The notes under the pieces: model-generated | What the model was told of the DNA's origin: nothing | Database searches by the model: none | Seen by the model: the letters and a program-made list of their open reading frames with translations, nothing else | NCBI GenBank assembly: GCA_048201935.1 | Contig: DBFBGR010000006.1 | Location: 1 to 39,140, forward strand | Direction: 5' to 3' | Length of the DNA: 39,140 bases | DNA from: MGBC124762 sp048201935 | GTDB taxonomy: Bacteria; Bacillota; Clostridia; Oscillospirales; Oscillospiraceae | Program-made: the position numbers and the translations under genes | In this document: positions 1 through 7,281 of the stretch, piece by piece | Position numbering within the stretch: the first letter of the stretch is position 1 | How the letters are laid out: every line of letters starts with the position of its first letter

Positions 1-1584
1 CCGCACGGGCGCGGCGGGGCCGCCGCCTACGGTGAACTGCACCCGGACGGGACGGCCCACATGGCGGCTGGTGACGCCGCAGAGCACGTCCTCGATGGCC
101 TTGCGGCTGAGCTGCTGCTTCACCAGATCGTTGGCACAGGAAACGGTGAGCACATCCCCCTCCAGCGTACCTGTCGCCTGGTTCAGCCATACCCGGTCGG
201 GGATGGTCAGGGGGCCTTTATAGTGCTCGATAAGCGCGGCCCAGACCTGACTGTCACCGCCGGTGCCGGGAGCCGCCGGGGCGCTCTCCGGCGCAGGCGT
301 CGCGGGTGCAGGGGCCGCGGGGGCCGGCGTGGGTACCGGTGCGGGAGATGTCTCCTGCGGGATCGGAGACACTTCACGCCGGGGCGGCGGAGTCGGCGCG
401 GCCGCCGGACGGGCGGCGGGTCTTTCCGCCGGGACGACGCCCTTCTTCAAGGCGTCCTCCAGGGCGGAGACGCGGTCCGCCAGAGCCTCCGTGTCGTTGG
501 AAAGGCTCTCGTCGCACAGACGCAGCAGGCACAGCTCGGCATCCGTTCGCTGGCGGATGCTCCGGGGCAGGGCCGCGGCGGTGCGCTGGATGGTATCGGT
601 CATATAGAGCAGGCGGCGCATGGGGATCTCCGCCGTCAGTTCAGAGAGGGTCTTGCGGTCATACAGGCCGCCCAGCAGGGCGGCGCCGCCCTCCGGCGCG
701 GCGGCCAGAACGGTCATATCCCGGCACAGGTCGCTGAGCTCACCCAGCAGCGCGCCCACATCCTTGCCGCCCCGGTACAGCTGGTCCAGCAGCGCCAAAG
801 CGTCGCCCCCCTGACGCGCCAGGAGCAGGCGCATGAGCTGCACCGTCTGGGTGCTGCCGGCCAGTCCCAGCGTGTCCAGCACGCTGCGGCCGTCCACGAC
901 CGCGCCGGCGGCACGGCACTGGTCCAGCAGGCTGAGTGCGTCGCGCAGGGCGCCGTTGGCCATGCGGGCCAGCAGGTCCGCCCCATCCGGGGTCAGGTCG
1001 ATGGCTTCGGCCTTCGCCACCTTCAGCAGCTGCTGCTCCATATCGTGGGGCAGGATGCGCTTGAAGTTGAACCGCTGGCAGCGGGAGAGTATGGTGGCCG
1101 GGACCTTCTGGATCTCGGTGGTGGCCAGAATAAACAGCAGGTGGGCGGGCGGCTCCTCCATGATCTTCAGCAGGGCGTTGAAGGCGTCGCGGGAGAGCAT
1201 ATGCACCTCATCGATGATGTAGACGCGCTTTTGCAGCACCGCCGGCGGGTAGACGGCCTCCTCCCGCAGGCTGCGGGCATCGTTGACGCTGCCGTTGGAG
1301 GCGGCGTCCAGCTCCGTCACATCCAGCAGCGAGCCGTCGTCAATACCGCGGCAGGCGGCGCACTGGTTGCAGGGCGCGCCGTCAATGGGGTGCTGACAGT
1401 TGACGGCCTTGGCCAGAATACGGGCGCAGGTGGTCTTGCCGGTGCCGCGGGTACCGGTGAACAGGTAGGCGTGGCCCACCTGACCGTCGGCCACCTGGCG
1501 CTGGAGCGTATCGGTGATGTGCTGCTGGCCCACCACCTCGGAAAAGGTCTTGGGCCGGTATTTGCGGTACAGCGCCTGGTACAT
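1..1584 (-). CDS. dnaX: DNA polymerase III subunit gamma/tau, 3' end outside window
   Basis: The gene encodes the AAA+ motor subunit of the DNA polymerase III clamp loader. About 528 N-terminal codons are visible; the C-terminus lies beyond the left edge. The protein opens MYQALYRKYRPKTF, typical of DnaX. It has a Walker A motif GTRGTGKTT, the four-cysteine zinc module (C-x8-C-x2-C-x2-C, containing CNQCAACR), a Walker B DEVHMLS and a sensor/arginine-finger block ending LSRCQRF. A Pro/Ala-rich linker follows, then the start of the tau C-terminal domain. The ATG at 1584 is preceded by GGGAGGTG. No own promoter is obvious, and the gene starts about 30 nt after the SRP RNA 3' end, so read-through from the ffs promoter is likely. 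Identification is firm. Confidence 0.97.
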   Translation of the reverse strand, partial: MYQALYRKYRPKTFSEVVGQQHITDTLQRQVADGQVGHAYLFTGTRGTGKTTCARILAKAVNCQHPIDGAPCNQCAACRGIDDGSLLDVTELDAASNGSVNDARSLREEAVYPPAVLQKRVYIIDEVHMLSRDAFNALLKIMEEPPAHLLFILATTEIQKVPATILSRCQRFNFKRILPHDMEQQLLKVAKAEAIDLTPDGADLLARMANGALRDALSLLDQCRAAGAVVDGRSVLDTLGLAGSTQTVQLMRLLLARQGGDALALLDQLYRGGKDVGALLGELSDLCRDMTVLAAAPEGGAALLGGLYDRKTLSELTAEIPMRRLLYMTDTIQRTAAALPRSIRQRTDAELCLLRLCDESLSNDTEALADRVSALEDALKKGVVPAERPAARPAAAPTPPPRREVSPIPQETSPAPVPTPAPAAPAPATPAPESAPAAPGTGGDSQVWAALIEHYKGPLTIPDRVWLNQATGTLEGDVLTVSCANDLVKQQLSRKAIEDVLCGVTSRHVGRPVRVQFTVGGGPAAPVR

Positions 1585-1614
1585 GGGCACACCTCCCTGC
1601 TGACAAACAAAATA

Positions 1615-1765
1615 AACGAGTCCTCCGCCGTGAGCCACAGGGCCGGCACCCTCGCGGCACATGGATGATCCCTCTTAATGCTGCTCGGTTCCCCGCCTGA
1701 CATGATTCGTGGGTATCCATTGCGCGAGACCGGCCCCGCAGCTCACGGCGGAGGACAAGTTCGTG
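1615..1765 (-). ncRNA. ffs: Signal recognition particle RNA, short bacterial form
   Basis: This is the RNA scaffold of the signal recognition particle, which binds Ffh. On the minus strand it contains the conserved domain IV core (GUCAGG, then GGAACCGAGCAGCA, then GUGCCGCGAGGGUGCC). A perfect 16-bp helix closes the molecule, formed by 1741-1756 pairing with 1620-1635. The closing helix is followed by UCGUUUAUUUUG, which could act as a terminator. The distance from the promoter to the first helix strand shows that no Alu domain is present, so this is the short type rather than the Bacillus-type scRNA. Location directly upstream of dnaX is common in Firmicutes. The exact ends are inferred. Confidence 0.92.
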
Positions 1766-1771
1766 AGATAT

Positions 1772-1800
1772 ATTCTACTACAATTCTTCCGCGATGGCAA
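1772..1800 (-). promoter_or_regulatory. Sigma-A promoter of the SRP RNA gene
   Basis: On the minus strand, -35 TTGCCA (1795-1800) and -10 TAGAAT (1772-1777) are separated by exactly 17 nt. Transcription would start near 1765, just before the first strand of the SRP RNA closing helix. Confidence 0.8.
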
Positions 1801-1864
1801 CTGTTTTTTGCCGCCTGTTTCGCTTTTGCTTTTATTATACCCTCTGTTGACAAGGGCAGAGACG

Positions 1865-1896
1865 AAAAAAGACGGCGCTTCAGCGCCGCCTTTTTT
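1865..1896 (-). terminator. Rho-independent terminator of the candidate small RNA
   Basis: Core stem CGGCGC/GCGCCG (1873-1878 with 1883-1888) with a four-base loop, extended by A/T pairs. Six U residues (1865-1870) follow on the minus strand. It also reads as a terminator on the plus strand, where no transcript is evident. Confidence 0.75.
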
Positions 1897-1942
1897 TCGG
1901 TAAAAGGAGAGAGAAATACAATGGGTGGGTATCCTTTCGGAT
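1865..1942 (-). ncRNA. Candidate small RNA with anti-Shine-Dalgarno segment
   Basis: A compact transcription unit of about 78 nt: a near-consensus promoter, a short transcript, and a Rho-independent terminator, with no convincing reading frame on this strand. The transcript begins with a small hairpin (ATCC-GAAA-GGAT). It continues through an unpaired C/U-rich stretch containing CUCUCUCCUUUU (antisense of 1902-1913) and ends in the terminator hairpin plus U6. Firmicutes small RNAs such as the RsaE/RoxS class use C-rich single-stranded segments to block ribosome binding sites. That is a parallel in mode only; I do not recognise the family. Opposite strand: a Shine-Dalgarno-like AAAGGAGAG and a 7-codon frame. 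Those are probably only the complement of the C/U-rich stretch. Confidence 0.55.
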
Positions 1943-1948
1943 GAGCGT

Positions 1949-1977
1949 ATCATACACGCATCCGGGGCGGAAGTCAA
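1949..1977 (-). promoter_or_regulatory. Strong sigma-A promoter facing the candidate small RNA
   Basis: Minus strand -35 TTGACT (1972-1977), 17-nt spacer, -10 TATGAT (1949-1954). Predicted start near 1942. It matches consensus better than the ffs promoter and cannot serve marR, which lies on the other strand. Confidence 0.7.
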
Positions 1978-2060
1978 CAGGCTTGATAAAGAATTAACAA
2001 ATCATTCACAAAGCGCGCCCGCCGTTCACAGATCGTTTACAGAGCCGCCCCTCTTCCCTA

Positions 2061-2089
2061 TTGACAACAAAAAATATTGGTGCTACCAT
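2061..2089 (+). promoter_or_regulatory. marR-ABC operon promoter
   Basis: -35 TTGACA (2061-2066), 17-nt spacer, -10 TACCAT (2084-2089). The spacing and a perfect -35 make this a good sigma-A promoter. The last base of the -10 is the first base of the operator palindrome. Confidence 0.8.
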
Positions 2090-2117
2090 TTAGCATACTA
2101 ATAGTTTGTATGCTAAA
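2089..2117 (+). promoter_or_regulatory. Palindromic operator, likely MarR autoregulation site
   Basis: A perfect 10-bp inverted repeat, TTTAGCATAC (2089-2098) and GTATGCTAAA (2108-2117), with a 9-bp spacer. It lies immediately downstream of the -10 and across the expected start site, where a bound dimer would block transcription. MarR repressors commonly autoregulate this way. That this MarR binds here is inferred from position and symmetry. Confidence 0.75.
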
Positions 2118-2145
2118 AATTCAAAAGCAAAGAAGGAGGACCGCC

Positions 2146-2601
2146 ATGAAATTCTGCTTTGACGAGCACCCGGCGCACTTCGGCGCGCTGTTCGGCTACT
2201 GCGATCACCAGGTGCATAAGCTGATGGGGCGGATGCTGAAGCGCTACGACGTATCGCCCATGCAGTGCCGGACGCTGATGTTCCTGCACGACGCGGAGGA
2301 CAGCGTGAACCAGAAAACACTGGAGCGCCATCTGATGATCAAGCCCAGCACGGTGAACGGCATCGTGGACCGGCTGGAGGAGAAGGGGCTGGTATACCGC
2401 ACCGTCAGCGCCACGGACGGACGGTGCCGCATTCTGGCACTGACAGAGGAGGGCCAGCGGTTCCATGACGATTTCCAGACCGTGCTGCACCAGGTGAACG
2501 AACGGCTGGAGCGCGGCTTCACGCAGGAGGAAAAGGCGCAGTTCACCGCGTTCCTGCTGCGGGCGGGACGGAACCTGACCGACGAGGAGGAGGAAGCATG
2601 A
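2146..2601 (+). CDS. MarR-family transcriptional regulator
   Basis: A 151-residue winged-helix repressor of the MarR family, usually a dimer that releases DNA on binding a small ligand. The DNA-binding region is visible as a helix-turn-helix around residues 50-80 (QKTLERHLMIKPSTVNGIVD) and the wing that follows (EKGLVYRTVSATDGR). The start chosen is the ATG at 2146, preceded by AGAAGGAGGA. An in-frame TTG further upstream would lie inside the promoter and is rejected. The stop overlaps the start of the first exporter gene by 4 nt, indicating translational coupling. The operator upstream suggests it represses its own operon. The inducing ligand cannot be told from sequence. Confidence 0.93.
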   Translation: MKFCFDEHPAHFGALFGYCDHQVHKLMGRMLKRYDVSPMQCRTLMFLHDAEDSVNQKTLERHLMIKPSTVNGIVDRLEEKGLVYRTVSATDGRCRILALTEEGQRFHDDFQTVLHQVNERLERGFTQEEKAQFTAFLLRAGRNLTDEEEEA

Positions 2602-4334
2602 TAAAAAAATTGGCGCCCTATACCAAGGGCTACCGCCTGCTGATGCTGTTTGCCATCGCCTGCTCCGCCGGAGAGGCGGTGCTGGAGCTGACGCTGCCCC
2701 AGGTGATGAGCGACATCGTGGATATCGGCATCGCCAACGGAGACAGAGGCTATATCCTGATGGCGGGGCTGAAAATGGTCATTATGGCGCTGCTGGCGCT
2801 GGGCTGCGGCGTGGGCGCGGCGGCTTTGGCCGCCAAGGCGTCCATGGGCTTCGGCGCGGCGCTGCGGAAGGCGGAGTACGAGCAGGTACAGCGCTTCTCC
2901 TTTGCCAACATCGAGCGCTTCTCCACCGCCAGTCTGGTGACGCGGCTGACCAACGACGTGGCCTCGGTGCAGATGACCACATTTATGGGAATGCGTATGC
3001 TGGTCCGCGCCCCCACCATGCTGGTGACGGCACTGGTGATGGCCCTGATCATCAGCCAGCGGCTGAGCCAGGTGTTCCTGGTGGTCATTCCCCTGCTGAT
3101 CATCGCGGTGGTCATCGTCATCAAGCGGGTAGGGCCGTTCTTCACCTCCCTGCAGGGGGCCACGGACCAGCTGAACCTGGTGGTGCAGGAGGACCTGAAC
3201 GCCATCCGCGTGGTGAAATCCTTTGTGCGCGAGGCACAGGAAAAGGAGAAGTTCGCCCAGCGCAGTGAGAAGCTGCGAAGCATGGCCGAGCGCGCCTTCG
3301 GCTTTGTGGTGCTGTTCATGCCGGTGATGATGGTTCTCATGGGCGGCACCATCACGGCGGTCATGTGGATCGGCGGCCACTACGTGTGGGAGGGCACGCT
3401 GCTCTCCGGCGATCTGATCGCGTTCTTTACCTATTTGAGTGAGATACTGATGTCGCTGATGATGGTATCCGTGGTACTGATGATGCTGACCCGGGCCATC
3501 GCCTGCGGCAAGCGTATCGCCGAGGTGCTGGAGGAGAAACCCCGCATCACCGACGAGCAGGCCGACCCGGCGCTGAAGGTGGAGGACGGCTCCATCCGCT
3601 TCGACCATGTGTATTTCAAGTACCACGACACGGCGGAGGCCTGGAATCTGGAGGACGTGAGCTTTACCGTACCCAGCGGGGCCACGGTGGGCATTTTAGG
3701 CGGCACCGGCAGCGCCAAGACCACGCTGGTGAGCATGATCCCCCGGCTGTACGACGTGAACGGCGGCGCGGTGTATGTGGGCGGGCACAATGTGAAGGAC
3801 TACACCATGGAGGCGCTGCGGGATGGCTGCGCCATGGTATTGCAGAAGAACACGCTGTTCTCCGGCACCATCCGGGAGAACCTGCGCTGGGGCGACGAGA
3901 ACGCCAGCGATCAGGAGATCGAGGCGGCCTGCCGTCTGGCCTGCGCCGACGAGTTCATCGAGAAGATGCCGGACGGATACGACACCTATATCGAACAGGG
4001 CGGCACCAACGTCTCCGGCGGGCAGAAGCAGCGGCTGTGCATCGCCCGAGCGGTGCTGCGGAAGCCGAAGATACTGATCCTGGACGACTCCACCAGCGCG
4101 GTGGACACCGCCACGGACGCGAAGATCCGAGGCGCGCTGAAAACGGCGCTGCCCGGCACCACAAAGCTCATCATCGCCCAGCGGATCACATCCGTTATGG
4201 ACGCCGACCTGATACTGGTGATGGACGATGGGCACATCTCCGCCATAGGCACCCATGAGGAGCTGATGGCGCAGAGCGACATTTATCGGGAGGTCTATCG
4301 CTCCCAGCAGGAAGGGGTGAGCATCGATGGCTGA
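2598..4334 (+). CDS. ABC exporter half-transporter, degenerate ATP-site subunit
   Basis: A 578-residue ABC exporter with an N-terminal six-helix membrane domain (about 1-310) and a C-terminal nucleotide-binding domain. It is one half of a heterodimeric multidrug or lipid-type exporter, as in BmrCD, EfrAB and TM287/288. The site residues are atypical: Walker A is GGTGSAKTT (368-376; Ala at 373 where Gly is usual), Walker B ends DD (496-497; Asp in place of the catalytic Glu), and the switch position is Gln528 in IAQRITS instead of His. Its signature VSGGQ (472-476) is normal. The ATP site built on its own Walker motifs should therefore hydrolyse poorly, a known feature of such heterodimers. 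Start ATG is coupled to marR; RBS GAGGAGGAAG. Substrate unknown. Confidence 0.93.
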   Translation: MIKKLAPYTKGYRLLMLFAIACSAGEAVLELTLPQVMSDIVDIGIANGDRGYILMAGLKMVIMALLALGCGVGAAALAAKASMGFGAALRKAEYEQVQRFSFANIERFSTASLVTRLTNDVASVQMTTFMGMRMLVRAPTMLVTALVMALIISQRLSQVFLVVIPLLIIAVVIVIKRVGPFFTSLQGATDQLNLVVQEDLNAIRVVKSFVREAQEKEKFAQRSEKLRSMAERAFGFVVLFMPVMMVLMGGTITAVMWIGGHYVWEGTLLSGDLIAFFTYLSEILMSLMMVSVVLMMLTRAIACGKRIAEVLEEKPRITDEQADPALKVEDGSIRFDHVYFKYHDTAEAWNLEDVSFTVPSGATVGILGGTGSAKTTLVSMIPRLYDVNGGAVYVGGHNVKDYTMEALRDGCAMVLQKNTLFSGTIRENLRWGDENASDQEIEAACRLACADEFIEKMPDGYDTYIEQGGTNVSGGQKQRLCIARAVLRKPKILILDDSTSAVDTATDAKIRGALKTALPGTTKLIIAQRITSVMDADLILVMDDGHISAIGTHEELMAQSDIYREVYRSQQEGVSIDG

Positions 4335-6207
4335 ACAAAAACGCGGCGGACCGCGCGGCCACGGGCCCCAGGGGCACGGCTTCCAGCGGCCCAAGGACTT
4401 CAGAGGCACGGTGAGCAAGCTGCTGCGCTATATCGGGCGCTACAAGGCGGCGTTGGCGGTGGTGTTCGTGTGCCTGGTGATCAGCTCCGTGGGCTCGGTG
4501 ATGAGCAGCTATCTGCTCAAGCCTATTATCAACGACTATATTCTGGTGGGCGACTTCGCCGGCCTGCTGAAAATGCTGGCGCTGCTGCTGGGACTGTTCC
4601 TGCTGTCGGGCCTGTGCTCCTATGCCTACGCCCGCATCATGGTGCATATCTCCCAGCGGACGGTGGCACAGATGCGGCAGGATCTGTTCGACAAATTGCA
4701 GGACCTGCCCCTGCGGTACTTCGACACCCACCAGTCCGGCGACCTGATGAGCCGCTTTACCAACGACATGGACACCGTGTCGGAGATGATCAACTCCAGC
4801 TTCGCCAGTGTGGTGTCCTGCGCCTTGACGTTTATCGGCATTGTTGTTATGATGCTGTATATGAACTGGGTGCTGACGCTGATCACCTTTGCCTTTCTGG
4901 TGCTGATGCTGCTGGTGGTCAAGGGCGTTGGCGGCAGAAGCCGCGTGAGCTTTCAGGCACAGCAGCAGGCGCTGGGCGCCATGAACGGCTATATCGAGGA
5001 GATGGTGGAGGGCCAGAAGGTCATCAAGGTGTTCAACCACGAGAACAAGGCCATTGCGCAGTTCTCCGGGCTGAACGACAGTTATCGGGACGCCGCCACG
5101 GCGGCCCAGACCTACTCCGGCGCCATGATGCCGGCCATGGCCAACCTGTCACGCATCGACTACGCCGTCACCTGCTGCGTGGGCGGACTGCTGGCCATCG
5201 GTGGGATGTTCGACGTGGGCTCGCTGGGCGCGTACCTGCTGTATGTGAAGCAGGTGAGCCAGCCCATCTCGCAGATCAGCCAGCAGGTGAACGTGCTGCT
5301 GGCGGCGGTGGCCGGCGCGGAGCGCATCTTCGCCGTGATGGAGGCCGAGCCGGAGGTGGACGAGGGCAAGACCGTCATCGTCCGGGTGGAAAAGCATGGC
5401 GATACGCTGACCGAGACAGACCGCCGCACCGGCTGCTGGGCGTGGAAAAAGCCCGACGGCACGCTGGTGGAGCTGAAGGGCGACGTGCGCTTCGACCATG
5501 TGACCTTCTCCTATGACGGGGAGAAAACCGTGCTGAACGACGTGTCGCTGTTCGCCAAGCCGGGGCAGAAGATCGCCTTTGTGGGCTCCACCGGCGCGGG
5601 CAAAACCACCATCACCAACCTCATCAACCGGTTCTACGATGTGCAGGAGGGCACCATCACCTATGACGGCATCGACGTGAGGAACATCCAGAAGGACTCC
5701 CTGCGCCGTTCGCTGGGCATGGTATTGCAGGACACCCATCTGTTCACCGGCACCATCGCCGACAACATCCGCTACGGACGGCTGGATGCCACGGACGAGG
5801 AGGTCCGAGCCGCGGCGAAGCTGGCCAACGCCGACAGCTTTATCCGGCACCTGCCCCAGGGGTACGACACGGTGATCACCGGGGACGGCGGCAGCCTGAG
5901 CCAGGGTGAGCGGCAGCTGCTGGCCATCGCCCGCGCCGCCGTGTCCGTCCCGCCGGTACTGATCCTGGACGAGGCCACCAGCTCCATCGACACGCGGACG
6001 GAAAACCTGATCGAACAGGGCATGGACTCGCTGATGGAGGGCCGGACGGTGTTCGTTATCGCACACCGGCTGTCCACCGTGCGGAACAGTCAGGCCATTC
6101 TGGTGCTGGAGCACGGGCACATCATCGAACGCGGCGACCACCAGGAGCTGCTGGCGCAGCAGGGCAAGTATTATCAGCTCTACACCGGTAAGGCGGAGTT
6201 GAGCTGA
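4327..6207 (+). CDS. ABC exporter half-transporter, catalytic subunit
   Basis: A 626-residue partner of the preceding exporter subunit, overlapping it by 8 nt. The membrane domain covers roughly residues 30-330. An unusually long linker (about 345-390, containing WAWKKPDG) precedes the nucleotide-binding domain. Walker A is GSTGAGKTT (420-428), Walker B carries the catalytic Glu549 (ILDEATSS), and the switch His580 is in IAHRLST. The signature is LSQGE (524-528) instead of LSGGQ. That altered signature faces the degenerate Walker site of the partner, so all deviations fall on one of the two composite ATP sites. A basic, glycine- and histidine-containing N-terminus (RGGPRGHGPQGHG) precedes the first helix. 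Function is drug or metabolite export under MarR control; substrate unknown. Confidence 0.93.
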   Translation: MAEQKRGGPRGHGPQGHGFQRPKDFRGTVSKLLRYIGRYKAALAVVFVCLVISSVGSVMSSYLLKPIINDYILVGDFAGLLKMLALLLGLFLLSGLCSYAYARIMVHISQRTVAQMRQDLFDKLQDLPLRYFDTHQSGDLMSRFTNDMDTVSEMINSSFASVVSCALTFIGIVVMMLYMNWVLTLITFAFLVLMLLVVKGVGGRSRVSFQAQQQALGAMNGYIEEMVEGQKVIKVFNHENKAIAQFSGLNDSYRDAATAAQTYSGAMMPAMANLSRIDYAVTCCVGGLLAIGGMFDVGSLGAYLLYVKQVSQPISQISQQVNVLLAAVAGAERIFAVMEAEPEVDEGKTVIVRVEKHGDTLTETDRRTGCWAWKKPDGTLVELKGDVRFDHVTFSYDGEKTVLNDVSLFAKPGQKIAFVGSTGAGKTTITNLINRFYDVQEGTITYDGIDVRNIQKDSLRRSLGMVLQDTHLFTGTIADNIRYGRLDATDEEVRAAAKLANADSFIRHLPQGYDTVITGDGGSLSQGERQLLAIARAAVSVPPVLILDEATSSIDTRTENLIEQGMDSLMEGRTVFVIAHRLSTVRNSQAILVLEHGHIIERGDHQELLAQQGKYYQLYTGKAELS

Positions 6208-6251
6208 CGTATAGGACTACCAAAAAACGGAAACCATAAGGAGGATGCACC

Positions 6252-6641
6252 ATGACGGAAAAACAGCTTTGTGATATGGCGGTGGCCATGCTGGAGCGTT
6301 CCTATGTGCCCTATTCCCACTTCCCGGTGGGCGCGGCGCTGCTGTGTAAGGACGGGACGGTGTTTACCGGCTGCAACGTGGAGAACGCCGCCTACGGCGC
6401 CACGATATGCGCCGAACGGACGGCCATGGTCAAGGCGGTCAGTGAGGGGCACAGGGACTTCGACACCATCGTGATCGCCGGGCGCAGCAAGGACTACTGC
6501 GTGCCCTGCGGTACCTGCCGGCAGGTGATGATGGAATTCGCGCCCGACCTGACGGTGATCTGCCTGAACGGCAAGGGCGAGAGCAAGCGCTTCGCGCTGA
6601 AGGAGCTGCTGCCCTACGGCTTTGACCAGAGCTGGCTGTAA
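6252..6641 (+). CDS. cdd: Cytidine deaminase
   Basis: A 129-residue cytosolic enzyme that deaminates cytidine and deoxycytidine to uridine forms in pyrimidine salvage. The length matches the short homotetrameric class. The substrate motif NVENA is present, as are the zinc ligands Cys53, Cys86 and Cys89 (CAERTA and PCGTCRQ) and the proton shuttle Glu55. The RBS AAGGAGG lies 6 nt upstream of the ATG at 6252. It follows the exporter by 44 nt with no terminator, so read-through is possible. Alternatively a separate promoter exists that I cannot see. Family assignment is secure. Confidence 0.96.
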   Translation: MTEKQLCDMAVAMLERSYVPYSHFPVGAALLCKDGTVFTGCNVENAAYGATICAERTAMVKAVSEGHRDFDTIVIAGRSKDYCVPCGTCRQVMMEFAPDLTVICLNGKGESKRFALKELLPYGFDQSWL

Positions 6642-6723
6642 AAGCGGCAGAATTTTCATGGAACCAAATCGCACCGCACTCCGTCTCAATGGACAGAAAC
6701 CTATTTCAGGAGGAAACTACACG

Positions 6724-7281
6724 ATGAAAAAAATCATTTCCCTTGTGCTCGCCGCCGTGCTGACCCTGAGTCTCGCCGCCTGCGGCACGAAGAACGACAG
6801 CAAGGGCGATCAGCCCGCCGCGCCTGCCAGCGCTCTTGACCTGCTGGAGAAGGTGTGGAGCACCTACACCGATGATGAGAAGTTCCCCGCCTCCGGCGGC
6901 GACTACTCCGAGGCGAACAGCAAGGAGGACGCCCCCGGCGTCTATGACCTGACCGACCGCGCCGCTGTGGACAGCGCCCTCGGCCTGCCGGAGACGGCCA
7001 AGGTGGATCAGGCCGCGTCGCTGGTCCACATGATGAACCAGAACACCTTTACCGCCGCGGCGTACCACTGCACCGATGATGCCGATGCGCTGGCCACCGC
7101 CCTGCGGGACAACATCCAGCAGCGGCAGTGGATGTGCGGCTTCCCCGATAAGGTTGCCGTGGCCGTGGTGGGCGAGTATGTGGTGTCCGTGTTCGGTGCC
7201 GAGGATCTTGTGAACACCTTTATGTCCCACCTGAACGGCATCTTCGGCGTGCAGCCCGTCTACGACGAGGCCATCCTGTGA
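6724..7281 (+). CDS. Lipoprotein, DUF4358-like
   Basis: A 185-residue exported protein. It begins with a Lys-rich n-region, a hydrophobic core and a lipobox LAAC ending at Cys20, so it should be a membrane-anchored lipoprotein. A charged spacer and a globular domain follow, with a conserved-looking stretch QWMCGFPDKVAVAVVGEYVV near the C-terminus. This resembles DUF4358 lipoproteins of Clostridia, but that assignment comes from memory. The start at 6724 has AGGAGG 9 nt upstream. The stop overlaps the GTG start of the next gene by 4 nt, so the two are translated together. Function unknown. Its partner suggests a role in cell-envelope polymer modification. Confidence 0.75.
   Translation: MKKIISLVLAAVLTLSLAACGTKNDSKGDQPAAPASALDLLEKVWSTYTDDEKFPASGGDYSEANSKEDAPGVYDLTDRAAVDSALGLPETAKVDQAASLVHMMNQNTFTAAAYHCTDDADALATALRDNIQQRQWMCGFPDKVAVAVVGEYVVSVFGAEDLVNTFMSHLNGIFGVQPVYDEAIL

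Noticed and set aside
61..1668. Long plus-strand open frame opposite dnaX
   Set aside because: It is the antisense of dnaX. High GC removes stop codons, the protein is low-complexity Gly/Ala/Gln with no family pattern, and it would run through the SRP RNA.
1921..1944. Seven-codon frame MGGYPFG after AAAGGAGAG on the plus strand
   Set aside because: It lies upstream of the marR promoter with no plus-strand promoter of its own. The Shine-Dalgarno-like sequence is better explained as the complement of the C/U-rich part of the minus-strand RNA.
2077..2145. Upstream TTG start for the MarR protein
   Set aside because: It would place coding sequence over the -10 and operator. The ATG at 2146 has an excellent ribosome binding site and gives a normal MarR length.
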